A stretch of DNA of 64,000 bases from Thinopyrum elongatum (GCA_011799875.1 CM022297.1:75210488-75274487); one strand, 5' to 3'. Positions 1 to 11,218 are shown, numbered from the stretch's first letter. Notes: a model not told the origin generated them from the letters alone. A program made the numbers and translations.

Positions 1-1330
1 TGCTATGATCTTTAAGATTTTGGGGAGGCACCGAAGGAGGGGGAGCGTGAGCAGAAACCTGGCCCTCAGCACGAACATTGATCTGAAAGGCTTTACACTT
101 GGGGTATACCTCGGTGAAACCACGCGGACCCGATCTGGCGCACTACACCAATTCCTCGTATGAACTAGGCCCAGTCTAGCAAAAGAATCTTCATCCACAA
201 AAATAGGTTTTCCAATGAGCTCACCAAACGCCATCAGACACGGCTTGTTACGCATGATCGAAGGAACATCATTTAACAAAACACAGGTATCCACCAAGTT
301 GCCAAAGTAGCGATCATCATCCGCATCCTTTTTGACAGAAATTACAAGCTGGTCCACTGGAAGCGTAAAACTAGTGCTCTTAGATAACATCTTTAAACTT
401 TCCTGAGATGGGAAAGCAACCCCAAATTCTGATTGTGAAATCTACTGTAACTACTAGTCCCAACCATCTAGACCCCATTCCCTTAGCTCATCTACAATCG
501 TCTGTAGGGTCACATAGCAGATTGGACCGAGATGATAGCAACGTTGGATGTCTGAGGCGCGACCACAACCACGTCCAAACCACCATCCAAACCAAAAAAA
601 ACCACAACCTGGCAGGCCCAGACTATACTGCTTAATTGAAGGAGGTTTGAAGCGATTAGTATAGCCCACTATGAGGTGGCCTTCGACACAGCAGATCAGG
701 CAGAAAAGGAGGAAACATACAACGGGATTCGGAGTGACCCGACCTATGACATGCAAAACATGTGTGAGAAGGATGACCCGAGATGTTACTAGAGCCACCA
801 GAAATTGCTAGGGGTGGGTGAGGATTCCATCACCATGGCAATTAGAATTGTCATTCAACCAAAATTTCCTGAACTTGTTTGGCCGATTGTTGGGAAGGAA
901 TTGTGGAATCCACTAGGGCGGGAGTTGGACGAAACGGCCCTTGGAATCCACAAACACTGGAAGGAGGAGCGAGCAGAGCAGCAGCCGTAGTCGGCCAAGG
1001 AGCATCAGCACGGGGGAGGGGGCATGATGCCCGACGCTGCCGCCTCCCAGGTATCTGGGGCAGATGAATCCGAGCCCGCCCGCGGAGATGGGACGGGGGG
1101 AGCAGAGGAGCGAGCTGCCGCCAACCTTTCCTCCTGATGTACCCATTGCTCCTTGCACCACTCTTCTTCCCGAAACCAAACCGGCGATGTGCCCCACGCC
1201 TCCCGCTCCTTGGTTACACGCTCGCGGGCCTCCTGCCCGTGCTGCAACTTAGCCCTCAACTCAGCCTCAGGCGCCATGGAGTCCACAAGTGGCCTCACTA
1301 GATCCATCAAGCTGACTCTTCCCGTTGGTG
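1..1330 (-). pseudogene. Decayed zinc-knuckle / DUF4283-like protein pseudogene
   Basis: Read on the minus strand, positions about 399 to 120 give an open stretch with the segments FGELIGKPIFVDEDSFARLG and VLLNDVPS, which resemble the C-terminal part of the DUF4283 domain found in very numerous Triticeae zinc-knuckle proteins and LINE ORF1 proteins. Upstream, 760-719 encodes a perfect CX2CX4HX4C knuckle (CFACHRSGHSESRC). A second knuckle at 702-661 lies in another frame and ends in Y instead of the last C, so the reading frame is broken. The 1310-1005 stretch (MMDLVRPLVDSMAPEAELRA at its start) is open and may be the N-terminal part. A further frameshift is needed near position 115. The piece runs off the left edge of the window. 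Function of the family is nucleic-acid binding by inference; this copy is not expected to work. Confidence 0.55.
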
Positions 1331-2025
1331 TTGCGGTTGCCCAATGAGCCCATGGTCAGCACCTTGGCGAAGGAGCGGATCAGAGGTGGGGGTGGAAGGA
1401 TGTGGATGGAGCGAGGAAGGAGGTGACCAGATCTGATCTTGCAAATCTTAGCGCAGGAAATAGAAAACCCTAGGATTAGGTCGACACAACCTCGACGGGG
1501 CCACATATACCCACAACATGGGCCAACAGGATTAGGTGGGCCAACCGGCTGCTCTGGGCCACTTCCGGGAGAAACGAGCCGAAGCCCAAAAGACAGAGGG
1601 AGAAAAGAATAGCCAAAGCGGTATCCAACCCCTGGATAGGGCCACCACCCTGCGCAGAACCCACCAAGCTCAAAGACGAGCCCACCATACCACGAGCGGA
1701 CGACCGGATTAGGGTTCCGTCCCAGAAGTAAAAGAAGCAGAGACGGGCGCCGATGGCGCCACTACCCCCCTATCCGGCAACGACATTGCCAACGAGGTGA
1801 TATCCACAGCAGGATCCAACGAGATGGAGGACAAAGGTGAAACTGGGCCAGAGCCAAGCAAACCACTGGAAGGAGTAAGATGAAGTAACTTATGAGCGCG
1901 GCGAGATCTGGGCGTCACAGCCATCCAACCTTGACCCCCCCCCCCCGAGAGACGAAGAGCTATGAGGCACCGAGCAGCCACCAGGTGCGAACTTGCGGAG
2001 TCGGCCCCCAGCGCCCCCCAGGTCA
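1331..2025. other. Left flank of the Athila insertion, no confident gene
   Basis: Moderately GC-rich DNA with short open frames in several phases but no recognisable domain. It may be the 5' part of the minus-strand pseudogene to its left, with the remainder now on the far side of the Athila element (from 9535), because the retrotransposon splits what was one continuous sequence. A run of ten C residues lies near 1937. Confidence 0.3.
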
Positions 2026-2030
2026 CGCAG

Positions 2031-2554
2031 TGATACGTCTCCATCGTATCTACTTTTCCAAACTCTTTTGCCCTTGTTTTGGACTCTAATTTGAATGATT
2101 TGAATGGGACTAACCCGGACTGACGCTGTTTTCAGCAGAATTGCCATGGTGTTATTTTTGTGCATAAATAAAAGTTCTCGGAATGACCTGAAACTTCACG
2201 GAGATTATTTTTGGAATTAATAAAAAATATTGGTGAAAGAATCAGCAGAAGGGGGCCCACACCCTGTCCACAAGGGTGGGAGGCGCGCCCACCCCCCAGG
2301 GCGCGCCATCCATCCTTGTGGGCCCCCTGGACCTCCACCGACCTCAACTCCAACTCCATATATTCACGTTCGGGCAGAAAAAAATAGGAGAGAAGGATTC
2401 ATCGCGTTTTACGATACGGAGCCGCCGCCACCTCCTGTTCTTCCTCGGGAGGGCAGATCTGGAGTCCGTTCGGGGCTCCGGAGAGGGGAAATCATCGCCG
2501 TCGTCATCATCAACCATCCTCCATCACCAATTTCATGATGCTCACCGCCGTGCG
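2031..2554 (+). repeat. Truncated 5' LTR of the Athila-like element
   Basis: Matches the first part of the 3' LTR (8122-8647) nearly base for base up to the words TGATGCTCACCGCC, then jumps directly into coding sequence. The deletion junction sits at a short shared TGCGT, consistent with illegitimate recombination. It contains a GC-rich inverted repeat with two GGCGCGCC octamers near 2282-2306 that would fold into a stem in the transcript. Confidence 0.85.
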
Positions 2555-2555
2555 T

Positions 2556-4226
2556 CTTCCTGAACCAACTCCTAAGCCAACTCCGAAGAAAAGAGGTATT
2601 CTATTTCTCAGTCCTGAAGATATGCAAGAGGCAAAGAAATCTATGAAAGAAGAAGGTATTAGAGCTGAAGATGTTAAGAATTTACCGCCTATTGAAGAAA
2701 TACATGGTCTTGATAACCCGACATAGGTAGTAGAGGTAAACTCTCTTCGTAGATTTGATGAAGGTGATATTCCTCATAATAAGTCTGCTAGTCAATGCTT
2801 GGATGAGTTTGATAATTTTATTGTTAAACAAGAAAATTTCAATGCTTATGTTAGTAGACAATTGAAACGTAATGCTTACATGCTTGACCACTTGGGTGAT
2901 TCTATGAGTAGACCTGTTAATGATCTTAAGATTATTAGTAAACATGCTTCCATGGTTACAACTCAAGTAGAACAAGTACTTAAGGCACAAGATGATTTGC
3001 TTAATGAGTTGAATAGTAAGAACAATGATAATGCTATTAGGGTTATGACTAGAGGTGGTAAAATGACTCAGGAACCTTTGTATCCTAAGGGCCATCCTAA
3101 GAGAGTTGAGCAAGATTCTCAGAGAATTAATACTGATGCATCCAGTCCTAATAATAAAAAGAAAAGGAAAACTGATAGGACTTTGCATACTTCTAGTGAA
3201 CCTGTCATAGAGACACCTGAGAATCCAAATGATATTTCTATTTTTGATGCTGAGACACAATCTGGTGACGAACATGAACCTAGTGATAATGTTAATAATG
3301 ATGTTTATGTTGATGCTCAACCTAGTAATGATAATGATGTAGAGATTGAACCTGCTGTTGATCTTGATAACCCACAATCAAAGAATCAATGTTATGATAA
3401 GAGAGACTTTGTTGCTAGAAAACATGGTAGAGAAAGAGAACCATGGGTTCAGAAACCTATGCCCTTTCCTCCTAAGCCATCCAAGAAAAAGGATGATGAG
3501 GATTTTGAGCGCTTTGCTAAAATGATTAGACCTATCTTTTTGCATATGTTTTTAACTGATATGCTTAAAATGCCTCCTTATGCTAAGTATATGAAAGATA
3601 TTGTTACAAATAAAAGAAAGATACCGGAAGCTGAAATTTCCACCATGCTTGCTAATTATACTTTTAAGGGTGGAATACCAAAGAACCTTGGGGATCCAGG
3701 AGTACCAACTATACCATGCTCCATTAAAAGAAACTAGGTTAAAACTGCTTTATGTGATCTTGGAGCCGGTGTTAGTGTTATGCCTTTCTCTTTATATCGT
3801 AAACTTGAATTGAATAAGTTGACACCTACTGAAATCTCTTTACAAATGGCTGATAAATCAACTGCTATACCCATAGGTATTTGTGAGGATGTGCCTGTTG
3901 TGGTTGCAAACGTTACTATCTTAACGGACTTTGTTATTCTTGATATTTCCGAGGACGATGGTATGTCGATCATCCTTGGTAGACCCTTTTTGAATATTGC
4001 AGGGGCTGTTATTGATTGCAATAAAGGCAATGTCACTTTTCATGTTAATGGTAATGTGCATACGGTACACTTTCCGAAGAAACAACCTCAAGTTCATAGT
4101 ATCAATTCTATTGGAAAAATTTCAACTATTACTATTGGAGGTTTTGAATTCCCTCTTCCTACTGTCAAAAAGAAATATGATATTCTTATTGTTGGGGACA
4201 TGCATATCCCCATTGAGGTAACCTAG
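2556..4226 (+). pseudogene. Athila-type gag-protease reading frame, interrupted
   Basis: One continuous frame broken by two TAG codons (2724-2726 and 3735-3737). The first part is a helical, charged gag segment. Residues encoded around 3540-3740 (MLKMPPYAKYMKDI, then DPGVPTIPCSI) match the block that precedes the protease in Athila/Cyclops-type elements. The aspartic protease follows: ALCDLGAGVSVMP at about 3748-3785 carries the D-x-GA active-site signature, and IILGRPFL at about 3970 is the conserved flap-side motif. The reading frame stops at 4224-4226, well before where RT would begin. The gag N-terminus is missing because of the 5' LTR deletion. Protein made from this copy would at best be partial. 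Confidence 0.75.
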
Positions 4227-4374
4227 TGTTATTCGAAAATTCTCCGGTTTCATGTCATTCGGAAGAAATTTGTTAATAAGACTTGATCAACCTTGTTAAC
4301 GGATTCCTTTTGATGAGCATGAGATGGATGAATTTAGAAGGCACAACTCTCTGTACCCATTTTTTTACTTTCTG

Positions 4375-4639
4375 TTATTTAGATTAAATAAAGTAAAAAT
4401 AGTATTTTCTGTCTGTTTTCTGAATTATCCATGAAATAAAAAATGTGCCGAAAATAAAAGTTCTCTAAATGCCCTGAAAATTTAGTATGATTTTTTATAG
4501 AATATTTGAGAATTTCTAGCACTGAGAACACACCAGGGGGACCCACCACCTGTCCACAAGGACGGAGGGCGCGCCCTACCCCCCTGGGCGCGCCCCCCAC
4601 CCTTGTGGGTCCCACGTGGCCCCCTTCACTTATTCCAGC
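4375..4639 (+). other. LTR-like module inside the Athila element
   Basis: This stretch repeats the architecture of the element's own LTR in diverged form: an AAATAAAAGTTCTC block (compare 2170 and 8260), then a CCTGTCCACAAGG block, then a GC-rich inverted repeat with GGGCGCGCCC and CTGGGCGCGCC, and CTTGTGGGTCC. It stands between the gag-protease frame and the ORF1-like frame, where RT and integrase would be expected. It could be a leftover LTR from recombination with a relative, or an internal promoter or leader. The right edge is cut by a MITE insertion. Confidence 0.5.
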
Positions 4640-4834
4640 CAATGTTGGGGATATCGATTATCGGGAACTTATCGGTCGACCGAAGATAAGGGGTAAATCG
4701 GCCAGTTTATCGGCATATCGGCTAATTTATCGCCATATCTGCCGATTTATCGGTCGATTTATCTTATCGGTCAGACAGTGATAAGCGATAAATCGGCTCA
4801 TTTATCGGCATATCGGAAGATATCTTGAACAGTG
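4640..4834. mobile_element. hAT-like MITE rich in TTATCGG motifs
   Basis: Flanked by an exact 8-bp direct repeat ATTCCAGC (4632-4639 and 4835-4842), the target-site length of hAT elements. The ends form an imperfect 16-bp terminal inverted repeat: CAATGTTGGGGATATC at the left and the complement of GATATCTTGAACAGTG at the right. The inside is made of about ten degenerate copies of TTATCGG or its variants, some preceded by CGAT. No coding capacity. It is nested in the Athila-like element, so it is younger than that element or its progenitor copy. Confidence 0.72.
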
Positions 4835-4985
4835 ATTCCAGCACCCATCCACTTCGTCTTCCTCCAGAAAAAATCATCCCGTAGCTCAAACTCGTGTTCT
4901 TACTCATTTTGCTGCCATTTTCGATCTCCTTGTGTAAAGCTCCATTTGAAAACTGCTTTGGGGGATTGTTCTTCGAGGAAGAAAA

Positions 4986-6016
4986 ATGTCTAGGAAAATG
5001 TACCAAGGTGGCTCTTCGGGGAAGCAAGCACCGAGGCTTGCGATACGTGAGCCAGACCTTGCACCACCAAGGGAAGCTCAAGTGCGGCCTTGTGAATGGC
5101 CGTCAGATGAATTCATGGTTCGTGCAGGCTTCAAGGATGAGTTTGATGCATATGTACGGAATGCTGATCTTGAGGACTTCGTGTCAGACAAGTGCCAACA
5201 ATACTATTATCTCACCAATTCCTTTGTGCGGAGGTTTGAATTTTCATCTAAGCGCAATACCCATACTGTTTTATTTGATCTTTATGATGAATCATATACC
5301 ATGGACCTTGAAGATTTTAATACTGCTTGCAAAATCCCACAGTAGGGCCTTCTTAGTGAGCCTCACAAATCTGAATATAATGATTTCCTTACTAGCATCA
5401 CCGTGGGAGAAACTAGAAATATCACACAAGCTACCATGCATAGGGAGCATTCACTTTCCTGCCATACATTATTTTGTTCTCTTTATAGGTAGATGCATTA
5501 ACGGTAAACATGATCACTGCCACCTTTGCGTTCCAGATCTTAGTATCCTCAAGTGTGCGGTGTTAGGTGACAAGCGATATAATTTGGCGGGCTATTATTG
5601 CAAGGAGGTTACATCTTAATGCTAAAGATGGAGATTTATTTGGTGGGATTTATGCAACTCGCTTGGCTAATTATCATGGTGTACCCATAAGTAGGAATGA
5701 CCTAGAGTTACCACCTGCTTTTCTTGATTATAATGCTTTAGTACGCTATCAGTTTCTTGAGAGGAACGAACAGTCCCTCCAGTACCGACTAATCTTTGAC
5801 AGGCGGCGTGCCGTCCATATTACCCTTCCTGCTCCTGCCTTCTTTAACTTTCAGGTAAATGGGAGATATTTTATAACTAGAGAGGAGGCAAACGAGTATG
5901 AGAGGACAGCGGAGGCTGCTCGCCTCCAGGAGGCAGCCCGCCAAGCAGCGGCCGCCGCAGCACAATACGACCCCAACTATGACTTTGGATATCATCCGGG
6001 CAAGTGGTGTCCCTAG
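4986..6016 (+). pseudogene. Athila ORF1-like (possible env-position) reading frame, broken
   Basis: Starts with an ATG at 4986 (MSRKMYQGGSSGK). The encoded pieces, such as FVRRFEF, YTMDLEDFNTACKIP, DGDLFGGIYATRLANYHGVP and the alanine-rich EAARQAAAAAAQY tail, resemble the plant family often labelled ATHILA ORF-1, found downstream of pol in Athila elements. The frame is broken by TAG at 5343-5345, a shift near 5425 and another near 5560; all three phases continue the same protein. The C-terminal part (5567-6016) is open. Function is unknown; the position corresponds to the env-like region of Athila elements. The assignment is from memory of the family. Confidence 0.5.
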
Positions 6017-8106
6017 ACCAACTTAGGCCAAAAGCCTAAGCTTGGGAGAGTACGTACTTCTCACCGACATTACATTCATGTTCACACACTCATTCCAGTT
6101 GTCGGTGTTCATACTTTTTCATTGTATTATCCATGTTAGGTTATTTCTTTTTCTTGCTTTCTTCTTGAGTATTTGAAAACCCCTTTGAGAAAAACAAAAA
6201 ATTTGGTTGTAGCTTAGTTTACTTTCCATGCTTAGTTGTAGTATTAAAGAAAACCCAAAAAGATTTCTCATTCTTCTTTTACTTGTTGGGCGTTTTCCCG
6301 TGTAGATAGTTTTTCTCGTTCTTGTTTTTTTTTCAGAAAAATAGAAACTCCAAAAACATTTCAGTGTGTTTCTTTGAAATTCTTTTCTTTTCTTTGGGGG
6401 TCGAAGAGAGAAGACCACGATGAAAATGTTGAGTGGCTCTCATATGCATTATTGTTGATCTAACAAAGAGCCCATATTACCTTGTCTTCTCCTTCGAATA
6501 AATGTTTGCAGATTTTAGCTTAGTCCAATGCACATGCACTATTATTATTATTCACATCATTCGGTCGTGCAAGTGAAAGGCAATAATGACGATATATGAT
6601 GAAATGATTGAGATGAGGAAAAGCTGGTATGAACTCGACCTATCTTGTTTTTGTAAATATGATTAGTTCATCGTTCTTGATTCAGCCTATTATGAATAAA
6701 ACATGTTTGCAATGACAATTAGAGATTATAGTTATTCATGCCATGCTTAATTAGCTAGGAGTTTATAATGGTTTACCTTGCATACCAACATGCTTTTAAA
6801 ATGGTTGTGATGTAGTATGATAGGATGGTATCCTCCTTTGAATGATTCAAGTGGCTTGACTTGGCACATGTTCACGCATGTAGTTGAAACAAGATCAACA
6901 TAGCCTCCATGATATTTATGTTCATGGTGATTTATATCCTACTCATGCTTGCATTCAATGTTGGTTAATCACAATGCATGTTTATGACTGTTGTCGCTCT
7001 CTAGTTGGTCGCTCCCCAGTCTTTTTCTAGCCTTCACTTGTACTAAGCGGGAATACTGCTTGTGCATCCACTTCCATAAACCCAAAGTTGTTCCATATGA
7101 GTCCACCATACCTTCCTATATGTGGTATTTACCTGCCGTTCCAAGTAAATTTGCACGTGCCAAACTCTAAATCTTCAAATGATAATCTGTTATTTTATGC
7201 CCGAATCACTCATGTAGCGACTGGGGGCTGTCAGTATCTTACATGCTAGGTGGGTTATTCTCACGATGAGTGGACTCCGCTCATCATTCACGAGAAAATG
7301 GCTGGTAATTGGGATGCCCAGTCCTATGATCAAAAGATCAAAAATAAAATTTCAAATAATTAAACAAAACTCCCCCAGGAAAGTTGTTGGTATGGACGGC
7401 ACTCGTGAATTCGGCTAGCCGTGGAGTGTGATTGTTGGTGGAGGGGGAGTAAAAACTTTACCATTCTGTTTGGGAACCTCCTATAATGTATGTAGCATGG
7501 AAGATATTGAGATCTCTTGGTTGTTATGTTGACAATGAAAGCATACTGCTCAAAATTATATTCATCTCTGTTTTAAAAACTTGAGCTCTGGCACCTCTGC
7601 AAATCCCTGCTTCCCTCTGCGAAGGGCCTATCTATTTACTTTTATGTTGCGTCATCATCCTCTTATAAAAAGCACCAGTTAGAGAGCACCACTGTCATTT
7701 GTATGCATTGTTATTAATTGATGTTGAGTATGACTGTGACTGGATCTCTTTTACCATGAATTACAATGTCTAGTCAGTTCTTGATCTTCAGGGGTGCTCT
7801 ACATTTATGTTTTGCGGTCTCAGAAAGGGCTAGCGAGATACCATCTTGTTATATCATATCATGACTGTTTTGGAAAAGTGTTGTCATCCGAGATTTATTA
7901 TTATTGCTCTCTAGTTGGTTATGTCATTGATATGAGTAAATGTGAGACCTAAATGTTATAGTGACTATGGTTAGTTCATAATCTTTGCTGAAAACTTGAA
8001 TGTTGGCTTTACATATTTGCAACAACAAGATCAAACAGAGTTTGTAAAAGTTTTTCTTTATCACTTTCAGTTTGTCAACTGAATTTCTTGAGGACAAGCA
8101 ATGGGT
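6017..8106 (+). other. Non-coding 3' internal region of the Athila-like element
   Basis: About 2.1 kb without a usable reading frame between the ORF1-like frame and the polypurine tract. It is AT-rich with T-rich runs around 6120-6400. Long non-coding stretches before the 3' LTR are usual in Athila-lineage elements. No inserted element was recognised in it. Confidence 0.6.
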
Positions 8107-8107
8107 T

Positions 8108-8121
8108 AAGCTTGGGGGAGT
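8108..8121 (+). promoter_or_regulatory. Polypurine tract of the Athila-like element
   Basis: AAGCTTGGGGGAGT lies immediately before the 3' LTR and would prime plus-strand DNA synthesis. Its position fixes the LTR start at 8122. Confidence 0.75.
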
Positions 8122-9529
8122 TGATACGTCTCCATCGTATCTACTTTTCCAAACTCTTTTGCCCTTGTTTTGGACTCTAATTTGCATGATTTGAATGGGA
8201 CTAACCCGGACTGACGCTGTTTTCAGCAGAATTGCCATGGTGTTATTTTTGTGCAGAAATAAAAGTTCTCGGAATGACCTGAAACTTCACGGAGATTATT
8301 TTTGGAATTAATAAAAAATATTGGCGAAAGAATCAGCAGAAGGGGGCCCACACCCTGTCCACAAGGGTGGGAGGCGCGCCCACCCCCGCCCCCCCAGGGC
8401 GCGCCATCCGTCCTTGTGGCCCCCCTGGACCTCCACCAACCTCAAATCCAACTCCATATATTCACGTTCGGGGAAAAAATAGGAGAGAAGGATTCATCAC
8501 GTTTTACGATACGGAGCCGCCGCCACCTCCTGTTCTTCCTCGGGAGGGCAGATATGGAGTCCGTTCGGGGCTCCGGAGAGGGCAAATCATCGCCGTCGCC
8601 ATTATCAACCATCCTCCATCACCAATTTCATGATGCTCACCGCCATGCGTGGGTAATTCCATCATAGGCTTGCTGAACAGTGATGGGTTGGATGAGATCT
8701 ATCATGTAATCGAGTTAGTTTTGTTAGGGTTTGATCCCTAGTATCCATTATGTTATAAGATTGATGTTGCTATGACTTTGCTATGCCTAATGCTTGTCAC
8801 TAGGGCCCTAGTGCCATGATTTCAGATCTGAACCTATTATGTGTTCATGAATATATTTGTGTTCTTGATCCTATCTTGCAAGTTATAGTCACCTAATACG
8901 TGTTATGATCCGGCAACCCCGGAGTGACAATAGTCGGGACCACTCCCGGTGATGACCGTAGTTTGAGGAGTTCATGTATTCACTAAGTGCTAATGCTTTG
9001 GTCCGGTTCTCTATTAAAAGGAGGTCTTAATATCCCTTAGTTTCCAATAGGACCCCGCTGCCACGGGAGGGTAGGACAAAAGATGTCATGCAAGTTCTTT
9101 TCCATAAGCACGTATGACTATATTCGGAATACATGCCTACATTATATTGATGAATTGGAGCTAGTTCTGTGTCACCCTATGTTATAACTGTTGCATGATG
9201 AATGCCATCCGACATAATTATCCATCATTGATCTATTGCCTACGAGCTTTTCACATATTGATCTTTGCTAAGTTACTTTTCCGTTGCCACTGTTACAATT
9301 GCTACAAAACTGCTACTGTTACTTTTGCCACCGTTACCGTTACTTCCATACTACTTTGCTACTAAATACTTTGCTGCAGATATTAAGTCTTTCAGGTGTC
9401 GTTGAATTGACAACTTAGCTGCTAATACTTGAGAATATTCTTTGGCTCCCCTTGTGTCGAATCAATAAATTTGGGTTGAATACTCTACCCTCAAAAACTA
9501 TTGCGATCCCCTATACTTGTGGGTTATCA
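8122..9529 (+). repeat. Complete 3' LTR of the Athila-like element (1408 bp)
   Basis: Begins TGATACGTCTCC and ends GGGTTATCA, followed at once by the CGCAG target duplication. The first 525 bp match the truncated 5' LTR. It contains the GGCGCGCC inverted repeat near 8373-8404, with a longer C run between the arms than in the 5' copy. Confidence 0.88.
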
Positions 9530-9534
9530 CGCAG

Positions 9535-10231
9535 CGCCGTCGCACTGGTCACTATGGGAGAAGGCGAGGGGGAGCTACCAGCATTCGAAACATCGTCGAC
9601 ATCTAGATCCAGTGCCCTGAAGCAATTGGTGGGAGACCGCACCGGAGAACAGAGAGCGAGGGAGGGGGCAGGGAGGGCGGAAGGAACCGGGGAAGAAGGG
9701 GAGGAGGACGAGCCACATGGAGGAGATCCCGGAGCGGGGAGGCAGGGCAAACAAGAGAATGTGAGGGGGCGATGAGGTCACCGAAGATGGGAAGGAGAGG
9801 GGCGTCAGGTGAGGGGGGAGCAAGAGAGGGAGCCATCCTCACACACCGCAACTCCACGTTCGACCTCTCTCCTCTATCTCTCACATTTTCTTCTTCTTCT
9901 CTCTCAGGGACTCCCCCCCCCCCCCCCCCATTTCTGCTCTCTCACAATCTCTCTCTCTACTGCTCACATGCCAAGAGGGGATGTCGCATTCTCTCTCCTT
10001 CCATTTCACCTATGTTCTCTCTCTCACACACACAGCCTTGTCCCATTTCACCTTCATTCTCCTTCACACACACACATCCTAGTCCCATTTCATCTCCTCT
10101 CTCTCTCTCCCTTTCTCTCTCTCTCTCTCTCATTTTCTTGTTCTTCTTCTCTTTCTCTCTCTCTCCTTCCCATGGCTGCTCTCTCACAGCCTCTCTCTTT
10201 TGCACACACGCCATGAAGCAGGAATCCTGCA
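9535..10231. other. Right flank of the Athila insertion; purine-rich then CT-rich low complexity
   Basis: 9535-9850 is GC- and purine-rich and continues the sequence interrupted at 2030. 9860-10200 is a long pyrimidine-rich stretch with (CT)n blocks, a run of about 16 C near 9912-9929 and several CACACA blocks. Open frames here are repeats of S, L and P or R, E and G and are not believed. The stretch directly abuts the truncated Copia 5' LTR. Confidence 0.5.
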
Positions 10232-10346
10232 TGGAGCACTTGACTGAATAAGAAGAAAAGAGAAAAGGCTGCAGAGGTTGCACGCAGCGCAAATACTCGT
10301 GTTCTTCATGAGAGAGAGAGTTCAGAGAACTGATCCTACAACTACA
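10232..10346 (+). repeat. Truncated 5' LTR of the Copia element
   Basis: Aligns without gaps to 16079-16193, the last 115 bp of the 3' LTR, with almost no differences. Homology stops abruptly at 10232; the sequence to the left is CT-rich and unrelated to the LTR, so about 260 bp of LTR were deleted or replaced. Confidence 0.82.
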
Positions 10347-10348
10347 AT

Positions 10349-10361
10349 TCGCATCAGAGCC
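10349..10361 (+). promoter_or_regulatory. Primer binding site of the Copia element
   Basis: TCGCATCAGAGCC follows the LTR end and shares ATCAGAGC with the initiator-methionine tRNA primer site used by most plant Copia elements. The first bases are altered from the usual TGGT. Confidence 0.55.
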
Positions 10362-10363
10362 TT

Positions 10364-11218
10364 GTGGTGATCATGGTGGGACAAGGTGGATCGCGCACGC
10401 CGCAGCAATCCGGCTCTCGCCGGAGGAACACCCCATTGCCGGTGGCTCGTCGGGGACGAAGCCCACCACGGCGCGGTGGGCGCGAGCTGGTCATCCATGA
10501 GATGGTGGTCAGAGATGGAGGGGGCGGCGGCCCGATCCCGATGCTGACTCGGACGAACTACGTCGAGTGGTCAATCCTCATGAAGGTACATCTTCAGGCT
10601 GCGCGGCTGTGGGAGGCCGTGGAGACGGGCGACGTTGGTCACCCCGATGATTGTGCCGCACTGGGCGTTATCCTCCGTGGCGTCCCGCCGGAGATGCTGC
10701 GGACACTGGTGGCGAAGGACTCCGCCAAGGAGGCGTGGAACACCGTCAAGACGCTTCGGATGGGCGTCGAGCGTGTGCGCGAGTCGCGGGCTCAGGCGCT
10801 GCGCCGTGACTTCGAAAATCTCTCTTTCAAGGAGGGAGAGACAGTGAAGGACTTCGCTCTCCGCCTCACCGGCCTGATCAGCGATCTACAGGAGCTCGGC
10901 GACGACGTGGACGAGCTCAAGGCGGTGAGGAAATTTCTGCGTGTGGTGCCGCCTCACTACGCCCAGGTAGCTATCTCCATTGAGACTCTCCTTGATCTCA
11001 AAACGCTGACAATTGAGGAGGTGGCCGGCCATTTCCTTGCCGTCGAGGAGCGCCTTGACCCTGACACTGGTGGCACCGGCGGCAAGCTGCTTCTCACAGA
11101 GGAACAGTGGCACGAGCGGGAAAGGCGACGACAATCAGGCGAGGGTTCGTTGGGCGGTGGATCCAAAGGCGGCAAGGGGAAACCCAAGCCGATGTTGGGA
11201 CAAACCCACCGGCGATGA
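10364..11218 (+). CDS. Copia gag, first copy, truncated by frame change
   Basis: Encodes 284 residues. The capsid-type Copia gag block is clear: TNYVEWSILMKVHLQAARLW near residue 65, the LRGVPPEMLRTL and AKEAWNTVKTL helices, and ENLSFKEGETVKDFALRL. The natural gag frame does not reach the zinc knuckle (12888-12929), because the reading frame ends at 11216-11218 at the end of the first unit of a tandem duplication whose length, 785 bp, is not a multiple of three. The ATG at 10364 lies 17 bp after the LTR, close to the primer site; the second ATG (10373) is also possible. Confidence 0.7.
   Translation: MVIMVGQGGSRTPQQSGSRRRNTPLPVARRGRSPPRRGGRELVIHEMVVRDGGGGGPIPMLTRTNYVEWSILMKVHLQAARLWEAVETGDVGHPDDCAALGVILRGVPPEMLRTLVAKDSAKEAWNTVKTLRMGVERVRESRAQALRRDFENLSFKEGETVKDFALRLTGLISDLQELGDDVDELKAVRKFLRVVPPHYAQVAISIETLLDLKTLTIEEVAGHFLAVEERLDPDTGGTGGKLLLTEEQWHERERRRQSGEGSLGGGSKGGKGKPKPMLGQTHRR

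Larger units (their letters stand above)
2031..9529 (+). mobile_element. Non-autonomous Athila-lineage Gypsy LTR retrotransposon
   Basis: The element begins TGATACGTCT and ends TTATCA, and is flanked by an exact 5-bp duplication CGCAG (2026-2030 and 9530-9534), so both ends are certain. It contains a gag-protease frame, an LTR-like module, an Athila ORF1-like frame and a polypurine tract, but no reverse transcriptase, RNase H or integrase. The 5' LTR is only 524 bp against 1408 bp for the 3' LTR; the missing part, the primer binding site and the start of gag were lost together by an internal deletion. The shared 5' LTR portion differs from the 3' LTR by about 3 percent by hand count, which suggests an insertion of roughly a million years at the usual grass rate (inference). 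It resembles the Sabrina/WHAM group of Triticeae; the exact family name is not assigned. Confidence 0.88.

Noticed and set aside
2682..3377. 231-codon minus-strand frame
   Set aside because: It is antisense to the Athila gag frame, which has the better family match.
9772..10292. Open frames of 100 to 160 codons on both strands
   Set aside because: They come from (CT)n and C-run low complexity and translate into S/L/P or E/R repeats.
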